From assembly GCF_027596085.1 (NCBI RefSeq), contig NW_026553742.1, forward strand, positions 1 through 64,000: a stretch of DNA of 64,000 nt. Reading direction: 5' to 3'. Within the stretch, counting starts at the first letter, position 1. The number at the start of each line of letters is the position of its first letter. The notes under the pieces were generated by a model. It worked only from the letters and a program-made list of their open reading frames with translations, had not been told where the DNA came from and ran no database searches. The translations under genes were made by a program, and so were the position numbers. Source of the stretch: Anoplopoma fimbria. Its lineage: Eukaryota; Chordata; Actinopteri; Perciformes; Anoplopomatidae. Positions 32,906 to 46,399 of this stretch are shown here, piece by piece.

Positions 32906-35454
32906 CACACACACCACTACTCTAATTAACTTCTATCTGAAAACTAAAAAAAGAGGACTCTTAGGGCAGTTTTCTTTCTTTCTAAAATATATCCATAACT
33001 GAATAAATTGAAAAAACTAATCTGGCTCAGGGAATGTGACAAAAAGAGAGTCCACGCAGAGTTATATTCAAAATCAAATCTAATATATAAAGCTAAGGTT
33101 AACTCAAATGAACAATGGTGTGTTGGCCAGCTGTGGGAATTTATTTTAATAGCATATTTGTAGATTAGCTTTAAGAGAGGGTTATTTAACTGTTCTTTGG
33201 CGTCATCATCCGAACCCAAGGTCCCCTCACCAGCTTTCGACGGTGCTTGCAACTTCCTCTCGTGGTCTTTGTCACTGGATGAAGTTGGCTCTGTTGTCAT
33301 GAAATTGTCTCAGTTGTTGAAGTGAACTTCAAAACGTGCTTAAGTATTTCCTACAGTTGGTGGATGTGACTTCATGAACCATCCTAGTCCTACTCTCCCA
33401 TAGGGTTCTGTCTTTAGGGTGTTCCAGCAGAGATCTTAAGGGAGCTGAAGGATTTTTAGTAAGTACTGTAGTTTCCGACACTTTCTTTGTTCCTGACGTC
33501 CAATGTCTGACCGATCAGGCTTGGTATTGCGCAGGCAACAATCTGACTATCACCCTCGGGTCAGTGGCATTTTATCAAATTAATCACACATGTAAGGTAT
33601 GACATCACCCGCGGCACAAACATGTATGTCGCACACTGACACACTTGCACCCTTTCTACCAACAGGGAAGGGGAAAAGGTGCAGTCCATGGTTGCAGACG
33701 AGTGTTTGCAGGTTCAATTTCATTCATAAAGCTGCTATTACTATTCAAACATTTGTTGCTGTTGCTGACATGTGGTCAGTACTTGGCACTTTACCAATCA
33801 CCCGTGTATGTCACTCAATAATCGCTTATCGGACTCATTGATCGCCTAAAGAAAAAAGTATTAAGTAGTCTGATTTCAGCATAAAATAATCCCACTGGGA
33901 TCCTTCTGATGTTGCCAAAGTTAATGGTGTTCATCCTAGTCTCAATTTAAGCTTGGATTCTCATTTGGTCAATGGTGCTCCCTGGACCTGCTGTATCTCC
34001 CTCCTTCTATCCTCCACCTCTTTTAACAAGATGTTCTGCTTTGTCCTCATTGATCCTTTATGCATCTGGTGATATTGGTCTGCTTGAGATGGTTTTCCTT
34101 CACAGTCTTTTTGTTCCAATGGGTTTTCACATGTGTCTTGAAACTGTAGCTTCCCGTCCTTCTTTCTGTTGAATCGTCAATTTGGTGGATAGTTTTGATG
34201 GTAATGATGTTATTGATGAAGCTGACAATACTAAGAAAGTTTGTTGTTTTACCGCTGACTAGTACCAGATTTAAGTCTGGTCTTTTATACTTATCATTGC
34301 CATTTTATTTTTGTATAATACATATTTGCTTTGAGCTAACTTAATCAATGAAGTCATTTGCACAGGAGCTCTGCCATGATACAATTTTTTCCCCACCAGA
34401 CATTTTAATCTGCTTACAGCGGATGAGGTGACAGCAACTGTCTACCTGATTTCCTGCCTGGAATATTCCGGCTCAACTTTCTCCAAATGCTCACTGTTTT
34501 TGCTCTGGTGGTTTCATATTTCATTTTGGATACAACACAGTGTGCTACCCATTCCTAGTTACGAATATCAGCTGCAGCAAATGGGCTCCCATAAATATAC
34601 AACAGCCCACACTCCAAACTTGGTCATATTTTTCATTGCCGAATTGGCAGTCTCATTGTTTTTAGTCGCCGGTAACGTATGCACCTCTCACTGTCTGGTT
34701 GGTAATGATCTTGAACTTTCCAGGAAAATTGCGTCATTAAACTGTGAGATATTTATCAAAAGTAGTGTGCCTCTGTGGAGAGGAAAGATCTTTTTATTTG
34801 GAGGCAGTTTTTAAAGCGTTGGTTGCTGACTGATATTTGCCCAGTCGGATGGAGTTATTGGGTTTCGGAGACCTCAGATGTTCAACAAACAGAGCTGAGG
34901 GAACGAGTAGGTCAGTGATTGAGTGGATGGGGGCTGAAGAAAAAGGTGCAATAGGTTAAGAGATCATTAATGCGTACATGTGTCCTGGATTAGAAACCAT
35001 TGATCTCAGATGAAGATGTTGGCTTTGGCTGTCTCTATTACTCCTTGCTGCTGAAGAGGTTTGGACATTTCACCTTCAATTTCCTATTGCACACCCAGCA
35101 GACTAATCAGTCTTTCTCCTTCTTTTATATCCTTTAAACAAAGTCAACCAGCAGATCTATTTTTTCCCCCACTGCTTCTCTCTTTCTTTGCTTTTCTTTA
35201 TCGTTCTCTCAGCAGCACAGCAGGGTAGTCATTCATCTCAGTCTGCTGTGCATGCAAAATATGAAGTCTTTTCTTCGAAAGGACAGACCATATTGTACCA
35301 GTGTGCAGAAAATGCTGTTGAGCTGCCTCTTGTGCCTCACACACAGCAATGCATTGTGGGTGGAATTTGCCAGGGTGGATGCTAGTGTGTATGTCACAGG
35401 TGCATAACATCAATGCTTGTCTTGCAAGACATTGGCGGAGGTATAATCTTTTCA
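32906..35454. other. Gene-free stretch
   Basis: No recognised gene. A 118-codon minus-strand frame at 32944-33300 and a 128-codon plus-strand frame at 34428-34814 have no familiar motifs and no supporting splice structure. Confidence 0.4.
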
Positions 35455-35715
35455 CGTGTCTCTCCGTCCATACCGTTCTTGTGAATATGATATCTTGAGA
35501 AAGCCTGTGGGTAATTTCTTCAAACTTGGCATAGAGGTCTATCTGGACTCAAGTATTTATTAATACTAATTTGGTGGTAAAGGGTCAAGGGCGCTGTTAC
35601 CTCAAGTTCGTACCATTCTTGTGAACGGATATCTCAGTAACTCCTTGAGGGAATTTCTTCCAACTTGGCACAAACATCCACTTGGGATCAAGGATAAACT
35701 GATTATAAATTGGTG
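35455..35715. repeat. Two-copy tandem repeat (~125-base unit) of a dispersed family
   Basis: Two neighbouring copies share TACCRTTCTTGTGAA, ATATCT, AATTTCTTC, AACTTGGCA and AATTGGTGG landmarks in the same order (35468 and 35605). The sequence type is familiar as a widespread repeat in fish. It runs into a CT then TA simple repeat. Confidence 0.7.
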
Positions 35716-35742
35716 GTCTCTCTCTCTCTATATATATATATT

Positions 35743-35798
<56 letters not shown>

Positions 35799-35903
35799 TA
35801 TATATATATATATATTATATATTTATATATTTATATTTATATATTTATATATTTATATATTTATATATTTATATATTTATTTATATTTATATAATTTTTT
35901 TGC
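35716..35903. repeat. CT, (TA)n, T-run and (TTTATATA)n low-complexity block
   Basis: (CT)n at about 35717-35729, long TA runs with T tracts, then TTATATAT units to about 35903. Confidence 0.95.
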
Positions 35904-38084
35904 ATATACTAAAATAGGGCTTTGATTGAATACAACTATAATCTGTACATATAATAAGTGTATTCTGCCTACTTTCAAAGTCATTTGCCATTTAAATGTA
36001 TGAGCTCACACCTTCTTCCCATTGACAGTAAACAAGAAATGAGATAATGTGATAATACATCCCTTAAAGGAAAGCAGATGCTCTTTGCCCAGAGCAGTGC
36101 AGACTCCTTCCAACAGACAGAGAGACAGACACTTGTTGTTGTAAAACTAAAGCTCTGCACAACGGCACAAAGCTGTGGCACCATCCAGGGTTGAATCCCT
36201 CTCTCCCCCTAATCCTCCCTCCTGGTGATGTCCGAAATGTCAGCATTGCATCGGGGGAGAGTCATGTCGCGTGGCCAACACACATCATCGCACACAGTCA
36301 GACACTTTTTTTTTTCCCCTTCATGAATATGGATGTTTTCCAGATTTCCCATAAATGGGCTGGATCTGTTTTCTGCTCTAGTCCCCAGGCAGGTTTAGCG
36401 ATGACTTGTCGGTGTACAGGCCATGCTCAGTTTTTCACATGATTGTTTCTTTTCTGCTTCATTTCCCTCTTTCTCTGTTCCTTGTTTTTTATGATATGCA
36501 GTCATGATGGTCGCCAATCACAGAGTTGAGACTTTTCTCTCCAACTTCTTTCTTTCTCTATTCCTGCTCATCCTGTCGTACATCATTAATGATTTACATT
36601 ATCATTTATTTTTTGAGTAATTGGTCCTGGCAGTGCTTAAGTACGTGGTAAATAGACGCCGTAATTGCATTGTAGAAATAGAATGAGAGTATACCGGACA
36701 TTGAACAGTTTGCCGTGGTCAATTGAGTATTTCAAAAGAAAATGTTGATTATTGTTCGTTGTTATGGTGACAACACACTGAGTCTGTGACTTGATGCAGG
36801 TTGGTTTATAAAGAAGTGTATAGGGAAGATAGCCCGCTACAATGGCCGCTACATTTACACATAAAAATGGCCGCCGCTATGACCATCCTTCTATGTTGAT
36901 TGGCGTGGTAATGTATATACTCCTCTTATTTCGAATTCTATGGGTTGCATATATGGTATGCAAGTGGTAAAAATGTGCTTTAATACTCTGGATCATAACT
37001 ATTTTATTCATGTTCTAGCTTGAGGTTCTGGCCCAGCGGTCTGTCATTGTTATGAACTACCTTTGTGATTTGAACTATGTTTTTGTGATATTTTTATCTA
37101 ATTGAAAATTAGAGAAGGGTCTGAGTTATTTTTCATTTGGCAAAATGTCTCAAATAGATGTGTTGTGGACATGATGAGGTTTGGGATTTTAATCTTCCAG
37201 AAACATTTTTCTTGATTCATTTTTTTATTATTTTTATTATGCTTAAAGAAGGCAGGCAGTGATCAGAGGAATCGGTTCAAAACATTTTTAAATGGGCTTC
37301 AATGTCACACCAGGACCAGGAGGCGCCGTGCTTTTAAAACTTACAATAACATCACATTACCTTACCCGTCTCTACAGAGACAGATTTTCCTTTAAACTCA
37401 CAAAAGTGTTACAGAGAAAAACATATCCTAGATAACTGCTTTTGAAAAGAAGCCATAATTATTTTCCATAGAGAGAAGCAAGACATGTTTTTTTATGAGA
37501 TTTCTTCATGTATTACTTGTAATGTGTTTCCCAAGATGCTGGGAATGTCCAGCAGTGTTGCTCATTTGATCTACACAGTTCAGTGAAGATCAGTGACTGT
37601 TTCAACCCTGTGGCTGCTGTTCAGAGCACTTGTTTGTTTCTAAATCTGAATGTTTCTTTTTCAAGAATAATTATCCCTGATGATAATTTGTAACAAAGTT
37701 TGTCAAAGATTGCCAAGATCAATATTATTATTTTTGACTTCTTAAGTCACTCTTAACACACACAGCATGGTGACATAGCATCGCCTCCTTTAACACACAT
37801 TCATAGATGTCCATACACACACCCGATGCGCCATATGGACACATGTAGGATTGAATTCATTCAATCAAACTTTACAGCAGTGGTCATTGTTGACACACGT
37901 CGCCAAGATCTGGATCTGAGTGCATCTTTCTAGTTGATATTTTGCTCAGTCAATAAATGTAAGCTTTAGATTAAACGCTGCAGCCGTATAATAACTCCTT
38001 AGGCCAAAATCTTCATTCCTTCCCAACAATTACCGGCTCCCTTGCTCGGGCCACATCCTTCTTGGAACTTGGCCTTCAGAAATA
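35904..38084. other. Gene-free stretch
   Basis: No coding region or clear transposon end recognised. Confidence 0.4.
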
Positions 38085-38168
38085 TAAACACATAGCAAAG
38101 TACTCAAAATGGCTTCCCTGGTAGTACCCGCTGCAAAAGGTGTCACCAGGACAACATTTTGCCACGAT

Positions 38169-38172
<4 letters not shown>
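38085..38172 (-). repeat. Dispersed repeat, minus orientation
   Basis: Its complement (GTGTGTCATCGTGGCAAAATG and onward to GTGTTTATAT) matches 39953-40060 over about 100 bases. It abuts the long CA run. Confidence 0.7.

Positions 38173-38260
<88 letters not shown>
38170..38260. repeat. (CA)n microsatellite, 91 bases
   Basis: Perfect CA dinucleotide run followed by two CAGACTCA units. Confidence 0.98.
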
Positions 38261-38263
<3 letters not shown>

Positions 38264-38684
38264 TCACACAGACTCACAAGGTGAAAACTAAACTATTGTC
38301 ATTGTCACTTCTGGTAAAAAGTAGCCTTCCAACCATGAGAACTGTTTGGGGGTAATTTGTTGACTACAGTAATGCCTTAACTGGCTACTGTAGTCACATA
38401 AATCACAACCCTTGATTAGTAAATTTAAGAGACATTTAATCAACAGCAATTTTCAAAAATCAATGAATCAACCAATTAGTTGTTTATTTAAGCCATTTTC
38501 AAACTAAAATGTTCAAACTTGCAGCATCTCAAATTTTCTTTGTGTTTTTAACCATTAGTTGGACAAAACATGTAATTCAAAGTCACCAGCTGGGTATCTG
38601 TAGAATCGTGTTATGTGTGTAGGTAAACACATTAATGCAAACATAATTGATTCATCTGAAATCCGTGGAGGCGTGGTCGCTGCC

Positions 38685-38765
38685 AGAGGCCCCGCTACAG
38701 TCGGAGCTAAAGGAGCGTCCGGTGAACCTGCATGATTTCATCTGATTTCGCGCAGGATCCAACCC
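38685..38765 (+). repeat. Dispersed repeat, copy 1 (inverted partner at 50.7 kb)
   Basis: GTGAACCTGCATGATTTCAT and neighbouring bases are complementary to 50675-50755 (ATGAAATCATGCAGGTTCAC). Confidence 0.65.
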
Positions 38766-39283
38766 GGTGGCATTAAGGCTTAAGAATAACTACACAGAAA
38801 AAGACAATCTTATTGCTGATGGTCTCGTTCACTAATGTAGGTCATAAAAAGGCATCATTATTAAGTTGAGACCAGTTAAAAGTTCCTCACAGTAACTTTA
38901 AATACTTCTGTGTTTGATTTATTTGGATCTCTTTTTGTTCTATCCTTTTAAAACACAAAGTATAAAGTCTCTTCCACATTGTCAAAGTTGGGGTGGTTAA
39001 TGTTGGCACAGGATAAACAGATTTTATATTTACCCCAGAATAGTTTCTGGGCAACAGCCACGTCTATTTCATCTTGAGTGGTTTTTATCTTGATCCAATG
39101 TGACAAAAAAGTATCCTAATTGGTATTGACTTCTGTAACTTTTAATCTTACCACCTTCCACTCTCTGATTTATTCTGTCTGCTTCCACTCCAACCATTAC
39201 TTGGATGCTAAATATGTGATTTATTAAGTTTTAATGTGATGGGTAGAATGAATTACAGAGCAAACACCAAAGTGATGAGTTGA

Positions 39284-39438
<155 letters not shown>

Positions 39439-39952
39439 GTGTGTGTTGTGACTGATGATGCGTTTTTGACTGATGCGGACAGAGACAGGTGTTTGTGTTG
39501 AAGCTGACCAGTAAGGCCTGGCTGTCCAAGATAACAACTGCTGGGTACTTTTGAAAATTTCAAAAGTAAAAGTTAAACTTCACATGAAAGAAAGTAGGAA
39601 GTTTCAGTTATACAGTAGCTGAAAGCCAAGGTGTGACTTATAGGTATCAGAGAGCTGCTGTATTAACTGGTGATGATATAAAATATGTGTTTTTGTATCT
39701 ACTGTTATTCATTTTGTGCTTTGTTTCATTAATATCATTCTTTTTTTATATTTCTACTTTCATTATGTAACTGCTGACAATGTCCATGAAGATCTTTTTC
39801 TATAAGGCCCAAACCTTGCACTTTCCACTTTGCACATATTTTTCACTCTCTCAAATACCTTGTTTTAAACAATATGTGTCTCTGTTTGTGTTCATAACAA
39901 GCCACAGCAGCGTGTGGCTGATGACATTTTCAGACTTGATAGTCTGTGTGTG

Positions 39953-40060
39953 TGCGTGTGTGTGTCATCATGGCAAAATGTAGCGCTGGATTTACCCACT
40001 GTAGCGAGAACTGCCACAAAACTGCTACGGTACTTTTCTAAGTGTTTTTATGTATATCTG
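39953..40060 (+). repeat. Dispersed repeat, plus orientation (partner of 38085-38172)
   Basis: GTGTGTCATCATGGCAAAAT and the following 80 bases match the complement of 38085-38172. Confidence 0.7.
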
Positions 40061-40139
40061 TCTGTGGACAGATTTTGTCAATGTGCAAATCAAAATGCAG
40101 TTACGAAATTTTTAATATTTGTAAATAGACCATGGACTG

Positions 40140-40330
40140 CATTCATACAGCAATTCTCTAGTTTGAGCAACCACTCAAAGCACTTTACAACACAAGCCAG
40201 CATGCACACACTCATTCATACACTGATGGCTACTATACAAGGCCACCTGCTCATCAGTAACGATAAATATTCACATGCACATTTTACACCTGATTTGACA
40301 CTGCTGCTGGTGGAATCCCATCACAGCATG
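40140..40330. repeat. Teleost dispersed repeat fragment
   Basis: Landmarks CAAAGCACTTTACAACACA, CACACACTCATTCATACACT and GATGGCTACTATACAAGGC recall a common fish interspersed repeat. Family name not assigned. Confidence 0.5.
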
Positions 40331-40399
40331 GTTTCTAATTTTCAAAGACAAAATTACGCTTTTGCCTTTTGCAACACCCCCATACAGTTTCTCTGAATC

Positions 40400-42645
40400 C
40401 GTCACTACCCCGCTGTGAGGTTTTATCCTGCTACCGCTCTGTAGAATCCATTCTGAAGCAGGTTAACATGGAGTGAATGTGGCAGGGTGCAGCAGCTACA
40501 TTCACACTTAACCTATTTTAAATCAGAGATGACCTTTCTGTTGGAGTATGAACTGTGGTTCTCATGAGCAGCGGGGGCTGGCATTTTCATCTTATGTACA
40601 AAAAAAACTAATTTATGTTGCTTTAGGCTTGTTTTATATTTACAAGACATACAGACAATTCTTTTTTATTATCAAAGTTTTCCACCAATGGAAATGGGTT
40701 TTACCAAACGTAATTTCTAGAACTGCACAGCTATTTGTAATGAAAGAAGCTACTTTGTGGTTATTGCCATGAAAAAAGCATTATTTGTGACCCAGAAGTC
40801 TATTGGCTGATGGTAGTTGTCTTGTTTCCCTCCGTTAACCCTACAGTGCCCTTCCCTTTACTCGACAGTGGCTGATTGGCAACAACATGTATATATTTCT
40901 CTGGGAAAATTGGGAAAAAGGTAAAAGACGAGCCATAAAGATAGAAGACGAGCATTTCATTAATGAAGTAATGTGTTATCTCTATCCACAAATGCTGTGT
41001 GCTGTTTTTAGCCTGTGACAATTTTTTTTGTCTTTTTTTTTTTTGAGCAGAAACCTTTAAATTCACTGATGCTGCATCTACACTGACAGGAATAAAGCAA
41101 GAAGATCACAAACTAGCACCATCATCACATAAAGAATTGATTCCATCGCCTTTATAACATCATCTCATTATTAATATCCAGGTTTGTTGAAAGTTTATCA
41201 TTAGGCTTATTTGTTTCAATAATGTTGCAGGATAATGCTTTGTGCTGAGTTTTATAAGCGGCAGCCAATCAGCTGCTCTGATAAGTTTGGATTAGCTCTG
41301 TTTTTTTTGGCTCATGGTTAGAATAAACACATCTTTTAGTGAAAGTCATAATAAATAAAATTATATTATTCAAGCGAGTCATGCTGGTGACCCTTATTGG
41401 TTTATCCCACACAGATTTCAACATCGTTTGTGCTTCCCAGATTTTAATTTGCAAACCTTGCATGTTGTGTGGATTTATGACAAAAATGTAACACGACAAA
41501 GACCGACTCCTCTTCTTGTCTCTGTACTTAAAGAAGGAGGCTAAGACAGGCATGTTTTGGTGGCCAGACCTCATTCTGTCTCTGAATTCTTTGTCAAGAT
41601 AACGGACATAATCTGTGGCTGCTCTGGCTCCCCATGAAGCATCATCCCTTCAAAATAGAGGGCCAATCTTCTGTCCATGCTTCTTTGCCCAGCGCTGTTT
41701 AGGATTGTGGGGTATTAAGAAAGATTCAGCCCACAGAAGGGGCGATGGTATTTACTGAATAAGAGCTGAGGGCAGGGATGGAATGGACTCAAATCTGAAC
41801 CACATGCTGATATAGAAGCAAAACCAGAGAACAAGAAGCCCCATACGCTGCAGAGCTATATGAGGAAATGATTGCATGGCTTTTTGCATGTATATATAAT
41901 TATAGGATAGGATAAATGATTGTTTAGAGACTAACGAAGAAGTAGGGAGGAGTATGACGTTGTAACAGTTCAATGTTCAAATTCATGCGATTATCATTTT
42001 TTCTTCTCTGTGGTGGAGAGAAGTAGTAAAGTAGACCAAGGAAAGAGTCTGGGAGTAAACCACTACCAGAGGCTAGCGGTTAGCGCAGGAGAAATTTAGC
42101 TAGCATGCTAGCATGCCATGCTAGCTTAGCTACCACAAATTATTTAGTGAAAACTGCTGACAGGGATAAGTATCTACTTACATTTTGCATTTACATTTTA
42201 AATGTAACATGCGAGGTCTGAAATGGTAGAAAATCAGTGTAACGTGTAACCAAAAGTTAAACAAGTAAAACAAAACTGTTGTTAACCTTCTTAACGCCAG
42301 TTTAGCAAAAAAACATACTTTTTTTATCTAACAAACCAACTTGTTTTATCTATTGAAATGTTGGTGTTCCATACAGCTTCTAAATGTTCATAACAATATG
42401 TGGATGAAAATATCGCTCATAACTGATTTGAACCCAACATTTTGCCCTAACCGCAACCCAAAAATGTGAGACAACTAGGAATAATGTTGAAAAAGAAAAA
42501 AAAACTCTGAAACGTAAATATTCAACCTTAACCCTAACTTTCATAAGACAAGCAGAGAAAAATCTGGTGCCAATGTTAGGCTCTGAAAAGTGAAGCCAAT
42601 GTGAAGTTCTTCAAAAGATATTCGATTGTACAGAAGATATAAATG
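40400..42645. other. Gene-free stretch with a palindromic GCTAGCATGC block
   Basis: No gene recognised. Near 42096-42136 there is a self-complementary cluster (TAGCTAGCATGCTAGCATG then CATGCTAGCTTAGCTA) able to form hairpins. Confidence 0.5.
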
Positions 42646-42649
42646 AGAA

Positions 42650-43040
42650 AAATGACTCTACTTCTCACTTGATTTATTAACTCAGTAAACATTGTAAACA
42701 TGAGTTTATGGTTTCAGTTGCTAGTTTCAAATCTTCTACAATACAGCATGATAATAATTCAGTAAATTATAATTACATAAGTAAAAAAGACGAAGCGGAG
42801 TATGCTTTAGGGCGTGGCTACCTTGTGATTGACAGGTTGCTCGCAAAGTGTTGTCTGGTCTTGGAGTTCATCTTTAACCCTCTCACAGTGTGTTTTCACT
42901 TCATGGATGTTAGTTGTAATATTTTGGTCGCCAAAAAATGTCATTGTTATCAGCGTTTGGTTGAACTTCCAGAAATCCAGGCTTCAAAGTCCACAAAACC
43001 AATGGGTGACATTATGGTGACTATTTTCACTTCCTGTTTT
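42650..43040 (+). repeat. Teleost dispersed repeat, copy 1
   Basis: Shares with 55615-56030 the blocks CTCAGTAAACATTGTAAA, ATGAGTTTATGG, GTGGCTAC, TTGACAG, CCAGGCTTCAA and CCAATGG, in order and orientation. Confidence 0.8.
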
Positions 43041-45655
43041 ACCAATTCTTTATGACGGAGAAATATAATGCAGGCATGCTCTATGTCGACCACATATCGA
43101 GGTTCAACCCAAGGTTAGGAAAGGCTCTTTAAAATCTGTGTGCATAGGATTTCCTGCATGTTTCTGTCTCCAGTGGTCTCTCCTGCTGAGTTCTTGACAA
43201 TGAAGCCAAAGGCCAGTAAATGTCAAATGCTCTGGTCCGACTCCCCCCTCCTCTTTCTTCACTCAGATCCTCCTCCCCTGCAGCGACCTCTGAAGGTTTC
43301 ACGCTGATTTAAGTCATGCAATGAGCACGCATCGTCCAACCAGCGCTCCATGGTGGATTGTTTTAAAAACAGCGAGTAAACATACATATTCACAAATACA
43401 TGGGACTCACAAGGGACGAAAAGAAGACACCAAGCAGCAACAGTGTCTAAGCCTTACACACTTCACTGCAGTGGTTCATGTTTACACATCCCTGTTCAGT
43501 TCCACCAAGGTTCATCAATATTGCTCAGATTACAATTTTATGCCTCTGGTCACTAAATCAAGCTTCAAAAGGCCTTTTTTTTTTTTTTTTTTTTTTTTAC
43601 CTGTAAGTGATTGCAGGGACACTTAGTCATGATTTTAGCTACTTCACTGGTGTAGGACACGTGGTTGTTCTCTTGTGTGTTGGTTTAGACTTTTTTGAAT
43701 ATCTCTATCAGATAGATTACCATTTTTGGTACAGACTCCTATCATCCAAGAGGATGAGTTGTAATGGCTATTGGTTTCACACAAGTAGGTTTCCACCTGT
43801 CATATGCATTAGCACATGAATGATATCTCTTTAACTAATGCTGTTATCCCTCTCAACCTTTACCATTATGCTAACATAGCTAGCAGGTAATCATGCTTAT
43901 GTGGTTCAACAGCTTTGGACCAGCCTCCTATAAAATCTTGGACAAAAAATGATCCTTTCATTAGATTTTCCCTGAGAATAATGTCTGATTTAAGATTTAA
44001 GATTACTCTAGAAGTTCCACAAGAGGCAAGGTCAGTGGCTCATGAAAAACATGATGGATGAGGAGCATGAATATCCAGCAAATTTCATAATCTGATGTCA
44101 CCACCCTTGGGGACTTGGCAAAAATAAAGTGAATCAGCATCATTGTGGGTTAGACAGAACATCAGGCTTAATATAAGTATTCTATATTATAGTCAAACTA
44201 CTTGTTTAACTCGCATGAGGCCCACCTTCTGTTTCACTCGATTTGTAGAATATTTAACAAAACGAGGACGTATCAGCCCACTTTTTGTAACTTTGATGTA
44301 GATATGGGGCAGCCTAGAATTCAGTCTGGAACCTGCAGAGGGTTTGTTCCCTGTAGGTCAGCCTCCTAGGGACTCTGTAGCACTCTTCACACCGCCTCCT
44401 GCTGGGCAGCAGATTGTGTGTAAACCAGGCCACAGCACTTGGCAGGGGGCTGGTGGGGAGTCCGCCCCGGATTGTAGTTGGTGTGTGCGGATAAGATGCC
44501 ATGCATACCGGCACAGATGTGTTGTTGAACAGTGTAACCGCAGTCTGAGGAGTTACAGTGTCGACCTACGTGTCTCATTAGGAACAGAGGAGATGAATAA
44601 TAACATGACACAAAGGTGCTTCCACTGCAGTTTGTGATTGACTATACTGGAAAAAGCGCATGTCATAGTAGAGATGCTTCAAATTGAGCAGTCTGTTTGT
44701 CAGGTTGCAGCATTCTCAGCCGCAGAGCCAGCACACACAGGCAAAAAAGTCTAACGTACTTTCCCTACTTTTCTTCCTGCTGCAATTTTTATTTTTAACT
44801 CTGCCATATTCGAGACACGTTGTTAATTCAAAAATTCCTTGCTTATTTCATATAATTGAAATTATCTCAGGGAAAAACGGATGCCGGCCTTCTCATAATG
44901 GAAAGCAGACATTCTTCCTCAGGCTTCCTTTTGCATGTGATCCAAAATTCAAGACTGACGTCTGGAAGCAAGTGCAATGCAACCCCCATCTATCCAGGGT
45001 TAATTGACTCTTAGAATCCATTTCCAGCACTCGTATTTCTCTGTTGCCTGAGCCGTATCAATATCAATTCATTATTCCAGCAAACAAAACCGCCGTTCCA
45101 AACATAACAAACCGCATAATAATTTGTGAACCCTCGCTGCTGGTAGGAACTCTAGTCTAGACTACAGTGTGCACTGAGGTGCCATCACTTTCAAGGGGGG
45201 TGTTCTCCATCTGCTCCCCCAGATAAAACATTAAATTGCATTTGTCTTTGCAAGTCGAGCCGCACTCCCATTCTGCTTCTGCCTGTGTGAGAGCTACACG
45301 GAGCAATGACAAGAGCAGGATGTTGGAAACAAAAGCCCAATGGGAGTTTTTACCAGTCCGCCTTGGCTAAGCCACTCACCATATAATTGACTACTCGCAT
45401 CAAACACACCTACCGAACACAAGTGAAGTACAGGCGCTGTGGTGAAGTATTCTGGAGTCAGTGCGCTAATCTTTTGGCACACAAAAGAGGATAATGAAAA
45501 AAGGAAGAGAGCCATCTAAGCAGTGACGCCACGGGAATATTTCTAAGCAACCATATCACTTATTTTTTTCTTCTTTTCTGGAAGGCCTTAATATGTGGCA
45601 GTTCCCACGGAGCTCCCCGGCTCTCCTCTTATGAAAATCTGCTACTTTTAATTAA
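43041..45655. other. Gene-free stretch
   Basis: No gene recognised. A 22-base T run sits at about 43577-43599. A 97-codon frame at 44344-44637 has no known motif. Confidence 0.4.
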
Positions 45656-45987
45656 ACTAGTTGGTGGGACGCGTCAGGCTCTTGGATGTTGATCAATGTT
45701 GGCCGGGGAACAGAGCGGCAGCACAACGAGGACGGAGCATCGCTTTTCAGACCTCTTTCCCTCTTCGGGCCTCCCTGTTATCTTTCAGCCCCGCTTTTCA
45801 GGTGCATCCATCCACCTGTGTGTGTTTGTGTGTGTTTTTGCGTGCATGTGGTCGGGGGTGGGTGGGGGTGATTGTGGAGTTTGGTGAACAGACGGTGTGG
45901 TTCCATTTCTACGGCCCATTGTCCTCCATCAGGCACAACGGGATGTTATCAGCTTCAGCCAGGCTCAACCTCCTACAATGCTTCATT

Positions 45988-46132
<145 letters not shown>

Positions 46133-46313
46133 AGTGTGTGTCTGTGTCTGTGTGTGTCTATGTGTGTGTATGCACACTCATCCCGCAAACAATGCTTCAT
46201 TACATGTGTCTCCCAGGGCTCCCTTAACATTTCTTCCTGTCTCATTACCCAGTGAGAGTCCTGTTATCTATTCCAGTCATATTTACCGAGCAGACCTTTA
46301 GCCTTCTCAGAAG

Positions 46314-46315
<2 letters not shown>

Positions 46316-46393
<78 letters not shown>
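46316..46393. repeat. (CA)n microsatellite, 78 bases
   Basis: Perfect CA run only about 190 bases after the TG run, so the two are complementary. Confidence 0.98.
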
Positions 46394-46396
<3 letters not shown>

Positions 46397-46399
46397 CAG

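Noticed and set aside
32944..33300. 118-codon minus-strand ORF starting MTTEPTSSSDKD
   Set aside because: The first 40 residues look plausible but the rest does not, and no exon partners were found.
34428..34814. 128-codon plus-strand ORF
   Set aside because: Hydrophobic but without motif, splice context or repeat family; within the length expected by chance in 64 kb.
39914..40396. 160-codon plus-strand ORF
   Set aside because: Runs across two dispersed repeats and a TG stretch; composition explains it.
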